A stretch of DNA of 64,000 nt, from the NCBI GenBank assembly GCA_009781175.1, contig WQYQ01000019.1, positions 1 to 64,000 on the forward strand. The letters are read 5' to 3'. The DNA comes from Betaproteobacteria bacterium (GTDB lineage: Bacteria > Pseudomonadota > Gammaproteobacteria > Burkholderiales > Rhodocyclaceae). Position 1 is the first letter of the stretch; every line of letters starts with the position of its first letter. The notes beneath the pieces were generated by a model that searched no databases, was not told where the DNA came from, and saw only the letters and a list, made by a program, of their open reading frames with translations. The position numbers and the translations under genes were made by a program. Shown here one piece after another: positions 16,727 through 26,200 of this stretch.

Positions 16727-18358
16727 ATGACAAACGCTTGTCTAATCCTTCATCGTGTCGCTTTTCGCCTACCCGATGGTCGCGCCTTGTTCAAGGACCT
16801 CGACGCCCAGTTCGACGCTTGCCCGACTGGCCTTGTCGGGCGCAACGGCATCGGCAAGAGCGTGCTCGCTAAAATTCTTGCCGGCCTCATCGAGCCGAGC
16901 GCGGGCAGTTGTGCACGCCCGGGTCGCGTGCGCTATCTCGCGCAACAGATCGCCACGACCGATTACCGCTGCGTGGCCGATGTCGCTGGTGTGCAGGGCG
17001 TGCTCGATGCGCTCGCACGCATCGAAGCGGGCAGCACGGCGCACGAGGATTTTGACCGCGTTGGCGATGCCTGGGACATGCGACAGCGCCTGCACAACGA
17101 ACTCGCGCAAAACGGCCTCGGTCATCTTGCGGCGGAAGATCCGGCAGCGCGGCTTTCGGGCGGTGAATGCACGCGCGTCGCGCTGCTCGGCGCATTTCTC
17201 GCCGAGCCCGATTTCCTGATCCTCGACGAGCCGACGAACCATCTCGACCGCCCCAATCGCCTTGCGTTGTTCGAACAACTCGCGCGCTGGCGCGGTGGCC
17301 TGATCGTCGTCAGTCACGACCGCGAATTGCTCGAACGCATGGAGCGCATCGTCGAACTCTCATCGCTTGGCCTGCGCAGCTACGGTGGCGGTTATTCGTT
17401 CTACGCCGAACAAAAGGCACTCGAACGCGAGAATGCGATCGCCGACCTTGAACGCGCCAAACTCGAACGAAAGCGCGGCGAGCAGACCTTGCGCGAACAA
17501 CGCGAACGGCAGGAACGCCGCCAAGCCAGCGGCCGCCGCGAAAGGCGCGAAGGTAACCAGGCGAAGATTGTGCTCAACGCCATGAGAGAACGCAGCGAAG
17601 ACAGCGGCGGCAAGTTGCGCCAGCAGCAGGCGGCGACGCGCGAGGAGCTATCGCAAAAGGTGCGTGAAGCGGCAGGGCGTATCGAAGAGGCGACCGAGCG
17701 CCTGCTCTTCGCGCCGGGCGGCGAACTGGCACCGGGCAAGCGCGTGCTGAGCCTGCAAGGATTGCGTCTGCCGTTTGGCAGCCACGCTGATTATCCGATC
17801 GAACTTGAACTCGCCGGCCCGCGCCGGGTTGCGCTGCGCGGTCCCAATGGCTGCGGCAAATCGACGCTGCTGCGCGTGATCGCCGGCGAAATCGCGCCTG
17901 CGGCGGGACGTTGCGAAGTGCGCGTGCGCACGGCCTACCTCGACCAGCAGGCCGCACGGCTCGATCCCGCGCGCAGTCTGCTCGAACAGTTCGCCGTGGC
18001 GAATCCGCAAATCGCGGAAGGCGAGTTGCGCACCTGGCTCGCGCTGCTCGGCCTCGGCGTGGCCGAAGTGACGCGCCCGTCCGGCAAACTCTCCGGTGGC
18101 GAACGGCTGAAGGCCGCGTTGGCGCTCGAACTTTATGCGGAAACCCCGGCGCAGCTCCTGCTGCTTGATGAACCGAGCAACCACCTCGACCTTGTTTCGC
18201 TCGAAGCGCTGGAAGCGATGCTGCGGGAATATCGCGGCGCGCTGCTCGTGGTCTCGCACGACGAGCGTTTTTTGGCGCGGCTTAATCTCGACGCCAGCCT
18301 CACCGCGAATGACGGCGGCTGGCGTTTTGACGCCGGCGTGGCTGAAAAAGCTCTTTGA
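16727..18358 (+). CDS. ABC-F family ATPase (duplicated NBD, no membrane domain)
   Basis: A 543-residue soluble protein with two ABC domains. Walker A motifs are GRNGIGKS (residue about 40) and GPNGCGKS (about 380). Both halves have an LSGGE-type signature and the LDEPTNHLD / LDEPSNHLDL Walker B. A charged linker rich in R, E and Q separates them. ABC-F proteins act on the ribosome, in translation or antibiotic protection. The start at 16727 is preferred because upstream codons lie in a dispersed repeat. Its extreme 3' end is partly repeated after the neighbouring Fic gene (19680-19720). Confidence 0.88.
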   Translation: MTNACLILHRVAFRLPDGRALFKDLDAQFDACPTGLVGRNGIGKSVLAKILAGLIEPSAGSCARPGRVRYLAQQIATTDYRCVADVAGVQGVLDALARIEAGSTAHEDFDRVGDAWDMRQRLHNELAQNGLGHLAAEDPAARLSGGECTRVALLGAFLAEPDFLILDEPTNHLDRPNRLALFEQLARWRGGLIVVSHDRELLERMERIVELSSLGLRSYGGGYSFYAEQKALERENAIADLERAKLERKRGEQTLREQRERQERRQASGRRERREGNQAKIVLNAMRERSEDSGGKLRQQQAATREELSQKVREAAGRIEEATERLLFAPGGELAPGKRVLSLQGLRLPFGSHADYPIELELAGPRRVALRGPNGCGKSTLLRVIAGEIAPAAGRCEVRVRTAYLDQQAARLDPARSLLEQFAVANPQIAEGELRTWLALLGLGVAEVTRPSGKLSGGERLKAALALELYAETPAQLLLLDEPSNHLDLVSLEALEAMLREYRGALLVVSHDERFLARLNLDASLTANDGGWRFDAGVAEKAL

Positions 18359-18429
18359 GCTTTATACGAAAATGACAGTAGCCAAGAAAACGGCAACAAA
18401 GCAGAAAGTGTGAATGCTTGGTGCGCTTA

Positions 18430-18461
18430 TTTTTAACATGAAGCGTTTTTCATGTTAAAAA
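18430..18461. promoter_or_regulatory. Long perfect palindrome between ABC-F and fic genes
   Basis: Thirteen-base arms TTTTTAACATGAA / TTCATGTTAAAAA around a GCGTTT centre. On the RNA level it can act as a terminator in either direction. As DNA it could be an operator, plausibly for the C-terminal helix-turn-helix of the Fic protein encoded 80 bp downstream. Confidence 0.65.
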
Positions 18462-18537
18462 TTTGATATTTTTCTAACGTTATGGCGCGTTCATGTGCCA
18501 TTTCGGTTTGAATTTGGACATGAGCGGAGTGTTTTCC

Positions 18538-19659
18538 ATGACTTTGCAGTCCAGCTACCCCATCCCCGAGCTTCCTCCGTTGGGCGTGGATTTTCAGACG
18601 CCGGAGCTGCTCAAGGCGCTGGTATCGGCGCATCGCTATCTGGCGGAACTCAAAGGCTGCGCCGTGAGTATTCCCAATCAGGACATTCTGATCAACACCT
18701 TGGTCTTGCAGGAGGCCAAGGCCAGTTCGGAGGTGGAAAGTTACGTCACCACACAGGACGAACTGTTCCAAGCCGACTTGCATATTGCGCAATGGGTGTC
18801 GCCGGCCGCCAAGGAAGTGTCGCGTTACCGCGAGGCGCTAACGCATGGGTTCGAGCGTATGCGTCGGCAGCAGGGGATTCTGGGTAATGGCACGCTGATC
18901 GCGCTGTTTCAACTGCTCAAAAACAGCGGCGAGATTTTTCGCTCCGGCGGCGGCACGGTGCTCAAGAACGAAAAAACCGGGGCCACGGTTTTCGTGCCGC
19001 CGCAGGATGGCGCGCAGGTGCAGGTTCATATGCAGGCGCTGGAGCGGTTCATCAATGATGACACGGCGTGCGAGTTGGACCCGATCATCAATATGGCGCT
19101 GCTCCACCACCAGTTCGAGAGCATCCACCCGTTCAGCGACGGCAATGGCCGGATCGGACGGATTTTGTGCGTGCTGTATCTGGTGCGGACGGGCTTGCTG
19201 GATACGCCGTTACTGTACCTGTCGCGTTACATCAACCGGCACAAGGGTGACTATTACCGCCTGCTGCAAGCGGTACGCGATACGTCGGACGATCCTGTCG
19301 CCAACGCGGCGAGCTGGCGGGCGTGGGTGCTGTTCATGCTGAACGCGGTGGGGCAAACTGCCCGGCAAGCCGTGCAATTGGTCGGCGGCATGCGCGATCT
19401 GATGGCCGAAACAAAACGCCGCATGCGCGCGGAGTTGCCCAAGCTGTATTCGCAGGATTTGCTTAACAACCTGTTCCGCCACCCTTATACGCGCATCGAA
19501 TTCGTGCAGCGCGACTTGAACATCACGCGGCAGACGGCAGCGCGCTATCTGCGCCAACTGGCGCAAGTGGAGTTGGTGCGGGAACATAGCCAGGGCAAGC
19601 ATTTGTATTTCATCAATGAGCCGCTGGTGCAATTACTGGTGCAGGGTGAGCGGGAATGA
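18538..19659 (+). CDS. Fic family protein with C-terminal helix-turn-helix
   Basis: A 373-residue AMP-transferase-type Fic protein. The catalytic motif is intact, HPFSDGNGRIGR at about residues 197-208. The N-terminal region has the stretch KASSEVESYVTTQDELF, matching the usual position of the S/T-x-x-x-E inhibitory helix of this class. The last 70 residues (IEFVQRDLNITRQTAARYLRQL) form a winged helix able to bind DNA. Start at 18538 has GGAG eight bases before it. Such chromosomal Fic proteins AMPylate or de-AMPylate unknown targets and often self-regulate. It probably entered at the 3' end of the ABC-F gene. Confidence 0.92.
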   Translation: MTLQSSYPIPELPPLGVDFQTPELLKALVSAHRYLAELKGCAVSIPNQDILINTLVLQEAKASSEVESYVTTQDELFQADLHIAQWVSPAAKEVSRYREALTHGFERMRRQQGILGNGTLIALFQLLKNSGEIFRSGGGTVLKNEKTGATVFVPPQDGAQVQVHMQALERFINDDTACELDPIINMALLHHQFESIHPFSDGNGRIGRILCVLYLVRTGLLDTPLLYLSRYINRHKGDYYRLLQAVRDTSDDPVANAASWRAWVLFMLNAVGQTARQAVQLVGGMRDLMAETKRRMRAELPKLYSQDLLNNLFRHPYTRIEFVQRDLNITRQTAARYLRQLAQVELVREHSQGKHLYFINEPLVQLLVQGERE

Positions 19660-19679
19660 ATGTCCACAATTTTCAATGC

Positions 19680-19720
19680 ATGACGGCGGCTGGCGCGTCG
19701 ACGTCGACGCGGAGGCGTAA
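19680..19720 (+). pseudogene. Displaced 3' end of the ABC-F gene
   Basis: Reads DGGWRVDVDAEA then a stop, parallel to DGGWRFDAGVAEKAL at the end of the ABC-F protein. The first 16 bases (ATGACGGCGGCTGGCG) are identical at 18309-18324 and here. It looks like the old C-terminus left behind when the fic segment was inserted. Confidence 0.6.
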
Positions 19721-19804
19721 CGCTCAAGCGGGTGCGAGGATCTGCCACGCTACCTAGCCTACGGCCCTGCAAGCCCAATGCCCCCGGATGGGGTGATTAC
19801 AAGT

Positions 19805-19935
19805 TAGAATTGCAAAACATTGTCACTGCTGGATTGTGGTGGGGAAGCGCTGTGAAATTCAGCCGCTGTCGCGCAACCGTAAAGCCGGGTCACCGCCCCT
19901 TTCTTCTGTGAACTAACCGCCTCCGCGAAAGGGGC
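19805..19935 (+). ncRNA. Cobalamin riboswitch
   Basis: The core blocks are in the right order: GTCACTG, GGTGGGGAAG, GTGAAATTC, GCCGCTGT, CGCAACCGTAA and a B12-box form AGCCGGGTCACCGCC. A 9-bp hairpin, GCCCCTTTC (19895-19903) with GAAAGGGGC (19927-19935), ends right against the AAAGG ribosome site of the next gene. Control would thus be of translation initiation, with adenosyl- or another cobalamin lowering expression. Confidence 0.85.
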
Positions 19936-19949
19936 AGAAAGGTTCAATC

Positions 19950-20960
19950 ATGAAAAGCCAATGGCTCGCCGCGCTTTGCGTAGGCGTTATGTCCCTAGCA
20001 TCAGTCCACGCCGCTCCGATTCTGTCTGCGGGCTCGGATACCTCCATCACGAAACTGACCTCTTCTTCGGGGTACACCACGTTCGGGGGGTTGATGAAAG
20101 ACGGCGATACCTTGTATTTCGGAAATTTCAGGACGATACGAAGCTATAACCTGACAACAGGGACAAACGGCGTCTATGCCTCCATTCCCGGGAATAACGA
20201 CACCAAGGGTTTGGCGAAGGTCGATGGAAATATCTACATTGCGTATGACACGGGCGGTTTCCCTACCTACGCATCCGTTCTGTCGGCTGTTTCACCAACC
20301 GGTTACAGCGAAGTGCTGAAAAGCAGCAGCGGCGTCGACAGTTATTCCATTTACGATGCCGTCGTTTATGGCGGATATTATTATTTCACCGTCAATCCCG
20401 GAGTTAACGGTGACCTTCAAGGAACCAAAATCTATCGCCTTGACCTCAATGATCCGTCCGATCCGTTCATGGTTGCCGACATCGGCGGGTCGTCGGGTGG
20501 ATTGGCTTTCGATGGCGATGGAAATCTCTATTACGCCTCGCAGAACAGCGGAGAGGGAATTCTCCGATTCGATGCGGCGGATGTTCTTGCAGGAGGACTT
20601 TCCGTGGCGGATGGCGTGACCGTGGCGGATGTCACCGCCAGCAATCTCGGGTTTCTTTCAGACGGTGAATTGCTTGCCGAAACGATCGATGGGCAAACGC
20701 TTGCGTCCTATGATCTCGCGACTGGGATATGGAACGATATCGCGTCTACGACGGGTTATGAGTACATGGGTAAATTCGTTGTCGACGGAAACGATATCTA
20801 TCTGACATCGACGGATTACCTGACTTATAGCAGCTCGCTTTACATGCTTACGCTGCCCTCATCGTCATTTGTTCCGGAGCCATCCGGGATTCTGATGGCT
20901 CTGTCTGGCTTGGCGCTTTTGGGTTTTTACCGCAGACCCAGCCGTTTCGGCAGATCGTAA
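19950..20960 (+). CDS. PEP-CTERM protein with propeller-like repeats, under a cobalamin riboswitch
   Basis: Exported protein of 336 residues: signal peptide ending VHAAP, then a region with repeated short beta motifs (GGLMKDGDTLYFGNF, GLAKVDGNIYIAYD, GLAFDGDGNLYYAS) that suggests a beta-propeller. It closes with a sorting signal VPEPSGILMALSGLALLGFYRR. Exosortase systems cut at such signals and pass proteins to the cell surface. The riboswitch directly upstream implies the protein is made when cobalamin is scarce, so a role in B12 or cobalt capture at the surface is a reasonable guess, not shown by any motif. Confidence 0.87.
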   Translation: MKSQWLAALCVGVMSLASVHAAPILSAGSDTSITKLTSSSGYTTFGGLMKDGDTLYFGNFRTIRSYNLTTGTNGVYASIPGNNDTKGLAKVDGNIYIAYDTGGFPTYASVLSAVSPTGYSEVLKSSSGVDSYSIYDAVVYGGYYYFTVNPGVNGDLQGTKIYRLDLNDPSDPFMVADIGGSSGGLAFDGDGNLYYASQNSGEGILRFDAADVLAGGLSVADGVTVADVTASNLGFLSDGELLAETIDGQTLASYDLATGIWNDIASTTGYEYMGKFVVDGNDIYLTSTDYLTYSSSLYMLTLPSSSFVPEPSGILMALSGLALLGFYRRPSRFGRS

Positions 20961-20973
20961 AGATTGAGTCCGT

Positions 20974-21060
20974 GTAGGTCAGGGTGAGCTTGCGAACCCC
21001 GACGTTTCGGAGCATGGAACCGTTGATGCGTTGGGGTTCGCAAGCTCACCCGCAACCTAC
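20974..21060. repeat. Inverted pair of a GTAGGTTGCGGGTGAGC repeat
   Basis: The plus arm GTAGGTCAGGGTGAGCTTGC (20974 on) faces its inverted copy ending CGCAACCTAC (21060), making a hairpin between two convergent genes. Related copies are at 31415-31451, 16675-16704 and 50862-50888. The repeat supplies the stop codon of the minus-strand gene at 21057. Confidence 0.75.
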
Positions 21061-21482
21061 GATATTTCGACACGCTGCTTGAGCGAGGCGGCCTCTTGCG
21101 CAAGGTAACTCTCCGTCATGGAGCGGAACATGCGGCCCATGACGCCTCCAAGGAGGCCATTGAATGAAAACCGCAGGGTCACTCTTGAGGCGGTCGAAGA
21201 GTGCTGAGCTATGTCGTGTTCGGCGAGCATGACAAGGCCGGGTGAGCGTGCAACCCATACGAAACGGCCCGTTTCCGCGAGTTCCGTGACAACCCAAGTG
21301 GCCGGCCGGAGTTTGGGTTGGTGGACCACAAAGCGAGAACCGACGCTCAAGCGTTCGCCATCGAGCGGCTCGACCTTCAAAACGGTAGGCAACCATTCGG
21401 GCCATTTGGCGACGTCCGACAGTGCGCGCCAGACTGAGTCTGGGTCCGCGTTGATAGAAGTGGAGGCTTCGTAGGTTGGCAT
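21057..21482 (-). CDS. SRPBCC (START/polyketide cyclase-like) family protein
   Basis: A 141-residue single-domain protein beginning PTYEASTSINADPDSVWRALSDVAKWPEWLPTV, the classic opening of the hydrophobic-ligand-binding SRPBCC fold. A central VWVARSPGLVMLAEHDI strand pair and a long C-terminal helix follow. Start fixed at the ATG at 21482, where homology begins. Ligand unknown. The stop codon lies in a dispersed repeat. Confidence 0.85.
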   Translation of the reverse strand: MPTYEASTSINADPDSVWRALSDVAKWPEWLPTVLKVEPLDGERLSVGSRFVVHQPKLRPATWVVTELAETGRFVWVARSPGLVMLAEHDIAQHSSTASRVTLRFSFNGLLGGVMGRMFRSMTESYLAQEAASLKQRVEIS

Positions 21483-21579
21483 GTGGGGCCTGACTAGATG
21501 ATGGGGCGTTCTGCACCGCCAACTGCCGCGCCGCGGCGGCGGCGCGCGCAGGCCATGGTAGTGTAATCGCCGGCCCAGC

Positions 21580-21619
21580 CTGTAGGTTGCGGTTGAGCGC
21601 AGCGCAACCCAATCTACGA
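21580..21619. repeat. Short GTAGGTTGCGG hairpin repeat
   Basis: GTAGGTTGCGGTTGAGCGC faces GCGCAACCCAATCTAC, a small palindromic intergenic unit of the same type as those at 35907-35940 and 53353-53420. Confidence 0.6.
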
Positions 21620-21640
21620 GTCGACGCGGCAGTGTAACGT

Positions 21641-22171
21641 TCAAATAGGCGCGAAAACCTGCTCCACACTGCCCAGCGCCACGCGCGTCGACAGCGCATT
21701 CAATGCGATCTTGTGCAGTATCTCGCTCACCGTAGTGCTCGCATCGGTGAGCACTGTGACCTTGGCGTAAGCATCCGCCTGGCGCGATAAGGCGGTATGG
21801 GTGACGCAGTTGTGGGTCATCATGCCGCACAGAATCAGTTCATCGACTGCGAGTTTTTGCAGCGTGTCGTGCAGCGTGGTGTGTTCGAAGCTGTCGGCGT
21901 ATTGCTTGACGATGACCGGCGCATCGGGCGCCGCTGCGGCGATGCGCGGATGAATTTTCACTCCTTGCGTGCCCGGATTGAAAAACGGCGCGCTGCCTTG
22001 CGATACATCAGCCACATGCTGCACGAGGACGACCGGAATGTCTCTGGCGTGCGCCGCGGCGATGGCTTTCTCGGCTGTTGCCAAAGTGGCTTCGGTATTC
22101 CATTGCGGGAAAGCACCTGCGGGGAAATAGTCGTTTTGCAGGTCGATCACGATCAGGGCTGGCTTGCTCAT
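21641..22171 (-). CDS. Isochorismatase-like cysteine hydrolase
   Basis: A 176-residue hydrolase of the isochorismatase fold with the full catalytic triad: Asp in VIDLQNDYF, Lys in VIVKQYADSFEHT and Cys in CGMMTHNCVTHTA. Members act on isochorismate, nicotinamide or carbamoyl amides; the true substrate is open. It is divergent from a GlxA-type regulator, a common pairing, so it is probably the regulator's target. Confidence 0.9.
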   Translation of the reverse strand: MSKPALIVIDLQNDYFPAGAFPQWNTEATLATAEKAIAAAHARDIPVVLVQHVADVSQGSAPFFNPGTQGVKIHPRIAAAAPDAPVIVKQYADSFEHTTLHDTLQKLAVDELILCGMMTHNCVTHTALSRQADAYAKVTVLTDASTTVSEILHKIALNALSTRVALGSVEQVFAPI

Positions 22172-22294
22172 CTACGGCTCCATTCAGTGATAAGGACGGA
22201 ATCTATTTTGCGGGATGGGGCCGCCTGCGGCGATTGGCCCGAGTGACCAATAACGCTAAGATTGGGCCAGTTTCCTCCACACCATTCCGATTCC

Positions 22295-23245
22295 ATGACG
22301 ACCCAATACACGGTGGCCGTGGTCGCATTCGATCGCATCAGTCCGTTCCATTTGTCGGTTCCCTGCGTGGTCTTTGGTGAAGCGCTATCCGAGAGTAATC
22401 CGTTCGAGGTGCTGGTTTGTGCCGCCGAACCGGAACCCTTGCGCACCACGGCGGGCTTTGCGCTGACGGGGCTCGCGTCGCTCAACGCATTGCGCCGGGC
22501 GCACGCGGTTGTGGTGCCGAGCTGGCGCGACGTGTCCGAGCGGCCGCCCGAACGGCTCTTGCGCGCGCTGCGCGCCGCGCATGCCCGTGGCGCGCAGATC
22601 GTTGGTTTATGCCTGGGTGCCTATGTGCTTGCGGAAGCTGGGCTGCTCGATGGCCGGCGCGCGACCACGCACTGGGCCTATGCCGCGGCGCTGGCCGAAC
22701 GCTATCCCTCGGTCGATGTCGCGCCCGACGTGCTCTATGTCGAACACGGCCAGGTGCTGACATCGGCGGGTACGGCGGCCGGCCTGGATGCGTGTCTGCA
22801 TCTGCTGCGTCAGTGGCTCGGGGCCGAGGCCGCCAATCGCGCCGCGCGCCGTCTCGTGGTGTCGCCGCATCGTGCGGGCGGTCAGGCGCAGTTCATCGAG
22901 CAACCGCTTCCGAACACGGTGGGCGGAACGCGTTTAAGTCGCTTGATCGAATCGGTGCGGCAGCGCCTGCATGAGTCTCACGATCTGGATAGCCTGGCGG
23001 CGGAGGCCAGCATGAGCCGCCGCAGCTTTACGCGCCATTTCAAGGCGCTGACCGGAACGAGTGTGCACGCCTGGCTGCTCGCGGAGCGGCTGGCGTTGTC
23101 GCAGCGGCTGCTGGAAAAGACCGACCAGCCCGTCGAGCGAGTCGCCGAACTGGCGGGGTTCGGATCGGTCGTGTCGCTGCGTTACCACTTTCGCCGGACT
23201 TTCGGTGTTGCGCCGATGGCGTGGCGCAGGAGCTTTGGCGTTTGA
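22295..23245 (+). CDS. GlxA-type transcriptional regulator (DJ-1/PfpI plus AraC domains)
   Basis: A 316-residue regulator. The N-terminal DJ-1/PfpI-like domain (residues about 1-165) has the nucleophile-elbow region QIVGLCLGAYVLAEAGLLDGRRATTHW. The C-terminal AraC domain has two helix-turn-helix units (LAAEASMSRRSFTRHFKA and VAELAGFGSVVSLRYHFRR). Start at 22295, where the domain begins. It likely controls the divergent isochorismatase-like gene; the 123-bp gap between them would hold the operators. Confidence 0.9.
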   Translation: MTTQYTVAVVAFDRISPFHLSVPCVVFGEALSESNPFEVLVCAAEPEPLRTTAGFALTGLASLNALRRAHAVVVPSWRDVSERPPERLLRALRAAHARGAQIVGLCLGAYVLAEAGLLDGRRATTHWAYAAALAERYPSVDVAPDVLYVEHGQVLTSAGTAAGLDACLHLLRQWLGAEAANRAARRLVVSPHRAGGQAQFIEQPLPNTVGGTRLSRLIESVRQRLHESHDLDSLAAEASMSRRSFTRHFKALTGTSVHAWLLAERLALSQRLLEKTDQPVERVAELAGFGSVVSLRYHFRRTFGVAPMAWRRSFGV

Positions 23246-23252
23246 TCCACGG

Positions 23253-26200
23253 TTAAAGCAGCACGCGTTCGATCCCGCCGTTATTGGCGCTTTCGACGTA
23301 GCGTTCCATCCAGTCCTCGCCGAGCAGATGCCGGGCCATTTCGATCACGATGTAATCGGCGTCGAGCCCTTGCACATCGTCTTTGTAACGTTGTAGACCT
23401 TGCAGGCAGGCGGGGCAGGAGGTCAGGATCTTCACCGCGCCATCGAAGCCGTCGGCGCGCAGTTTATCCGCGCCCTTTTTCATCTCTTCTTCCTTGCGGA
23501 AGCGGACCTGCGTCGAGATGTCGGGCCGTGCGATGGCGAAGGTGCCGGCTTCGCCGCAGCAGCGGTCGTTCTTCTCGATTTGGATGTGGTCGGCGGTTTG
23601 CACGAGCGCATTCACGGTTTTCAGTGGGTCTTGCTGCTTCAGCGGGCTGTGGCAGGGGTCGTGGTACATGTAGCGCACGCCTTTTACGCCTTCGAGCTTG
23701 AGACTTTTTTCGAGCAGGAATTCGTGGATGTCGATGAGTCGGCAGCCGGGGAAGATCTTCTCGAATTGGTACAGCATGAGCTGGTCGTAGCAGGTGCCGC
23801 ACGAGACGACGACGGTCTTGATGTCGAGATAGTTCAGCGTGTTCGCCACGCGGTGAAAGAGCACCCGGTTGTCGGTCGTGATCTTGTCGGCCTTGTCGTA
23901 ATCGCCCGAGCCGCGCTGCGGATAGCCGCAGCACAGGTAGCCGGGCGGCAGCACGGTCTGTACGCCGACGTGGTAGAGCATCGCCTGCGTGGCGAGCCCG
24001 ACCTGCGAGAAGAGCCGTTCCGAGCCGCAGCCGGGGAAGTAGAACACCGCTTCGGTATCCGGCCGCGTGGTGCGCGGATCGCGGATCACCGGCACCACGG
24101 AGGCGTCCTCGATGTCGAGCAGCGCGCGCGCCGTGCGGTTCGGCAGCTTGCCCGGCATCTTCTTGTTCACGAAGTGGATCACCTGCGCCTTGAGCGGCGG
24201 CTTGCCGGTCGTGGCCGGCGGCTGCTTGGTGGTTTCCTTGGCGAGCGGCTTGAGCAGATCGACGCCGAGGCGCTGCGCCTTGTAGGCCCATTCGATGCTG
24301 GTCTTGCGCAGGAACTTGATCGTTTGCGGGTTCTTGGTGTTGAGGAACCACATCGCGATCTTCTTGGCCGGGCTGTTGGTCTGCTGGCCCATCTTGCGCA
24401 GCAGATTGCGCATGTTCATCGACACATCGCCGAAGTCGATATCGACCGGGCAGGGCGTGACGCATTTGTGGCAGACCGTGCAATGGTCGGCCACGTCCTC
24501 GAATTCTTCCCAGTGGCGGATCGAAACGCCGCGCCGTGTCTGCTCTTCGTAGAGGAACGCCTCGATTAGGAGCGAAGTGGCGAGGATCTTGTTGCGCGGC
24601 GAGTAGAGCAGATTCGCGCGCGGCACATGCGTGGCGCAGACCGGCTTGCACTTGCCGCAGCGCAGGCAGTCCTTGACCGAATCGGCGATCGAGCCGATGT
24701 CGCTCTGCTGCATGATCAGCGATTCGTGGCCCATGAGGCCGAAGCTCGGCGTATAGGCGCGCGCGAGGTCGCCGCCGGGCATCAGCTTGCCCTTGTTGAA
24801 GCGGCCCTCGGGGTCGATCTTCTGCTTGTACTCGCGGAACGGCGCGAGTTCGGTTTCCGAGAGGAATTCGAGCTTGGTGATGCCGATGCCATGTTCGCCG
24901 GAGATCACGCCATCGAGCCCGCGCGCGAGCGCCATGATGCGCGCGACGGTGTGGTTGGCCTCGCGCAGCATTGCGTAATCGTCCGAGTTGACCGGCAGGT
25001 TCGTATGCACATTGCCGTCGCCGGCGTGCATATGCAGCGCGACGAAAACACGGCTGCGCAGCACTTCCTGCTGGATCGCCTCGAAGCGCTTGCGCACCGG
25101 GTCGAAGAACTTGCCGTCGAAGATGTCGTCGAGCGGTTCCTGCAACTCGGTTTTCCACGATACGCGCACGGAATAATCCTGCACGCGGTGGAACAGCGTC
25201 GGCGCGGCGGCCTTGTTGCTGAGCGGCCCGGCCACGATGCCGAGCGCCGCGAAGTTCGCCTCGGCCTCGCCGAGCGGCAGATCGAGGTGGTCGTAGATCC
25301 ACTGCCAGCGCGCGCGCACCTCCGCAATCGTTTCGAGCGCATGCGCGCGGCGCTCGCCGATCAGTTCCTCGGCGGTGACCGTCGCCTCGCCGCGGTTCAG
25401 CGGCAGTTCGCCGTCGAGGAACGCGCTCAGCGCGTCGGCCATGCGCAGCTTGTTGCGGATCGAAAGCTCGATGTTGAAGCGCTCGATGCCGTCGCAATAA
25501 TCGCCCATGCGGTCGAGTGGAATGACGACGTCCTCGTTGATCTTGAACGCGTTGGTGTGGCGCGCGATCGCCGCGGTGCGCGAGCGGTCGAGCCAGAACT
25601 TCTTGCGCATCTCGGGCGAGACGGCGATGAAGCCTTCCGCGCCGCGCGCGTTGCACAGGCGCACGACTTCGGAGGTCGCAAGCATCACGGCGTTTTCGTC
25701 GTCGCCTACGATGTCGCCGATCAGCACCATCTTCGGCCGGCCGTGGCGCTTGGCCTTGGGCGCGTAGCCGACGGCCTTCACATAGCGTTCGTCGAGGTGT
25801 TCCAGGCCGGCAAGCTGCACGCCGCCCGGCTGCGTATCGAGGTAGTTCTTGATTTCGACGATCGCCGGCACAGCCTCGCGCACCTGGCCGTAGAACTCCA
25901 GGCAGACCGTGCGCGTGTGCGCCGGCAGGCGGTGCAGAATCCAGCACGCCGAAGTGATGATGCCGTCCGTACCCTCTTTCTGCACACCCGGAATACCGCC
26001 GAGAAACTTATCGGTGACGTCTTTGCCGAGCCCGGTTTTGCGGAAGCGCGCGCCGGGCAATTCGATGATTTCCTCGCCGAGCGGGCGCTTGCCCGAGGCG
26101 TCGAAACGCTTGAGCCGGAAGCGCACGCGTTCTTGGTCGTGAATCTTGCCGAGATTGTGTTCGAGCCGTTCGACGACAAGCCAGTTGCCGTCCGGGGTGA

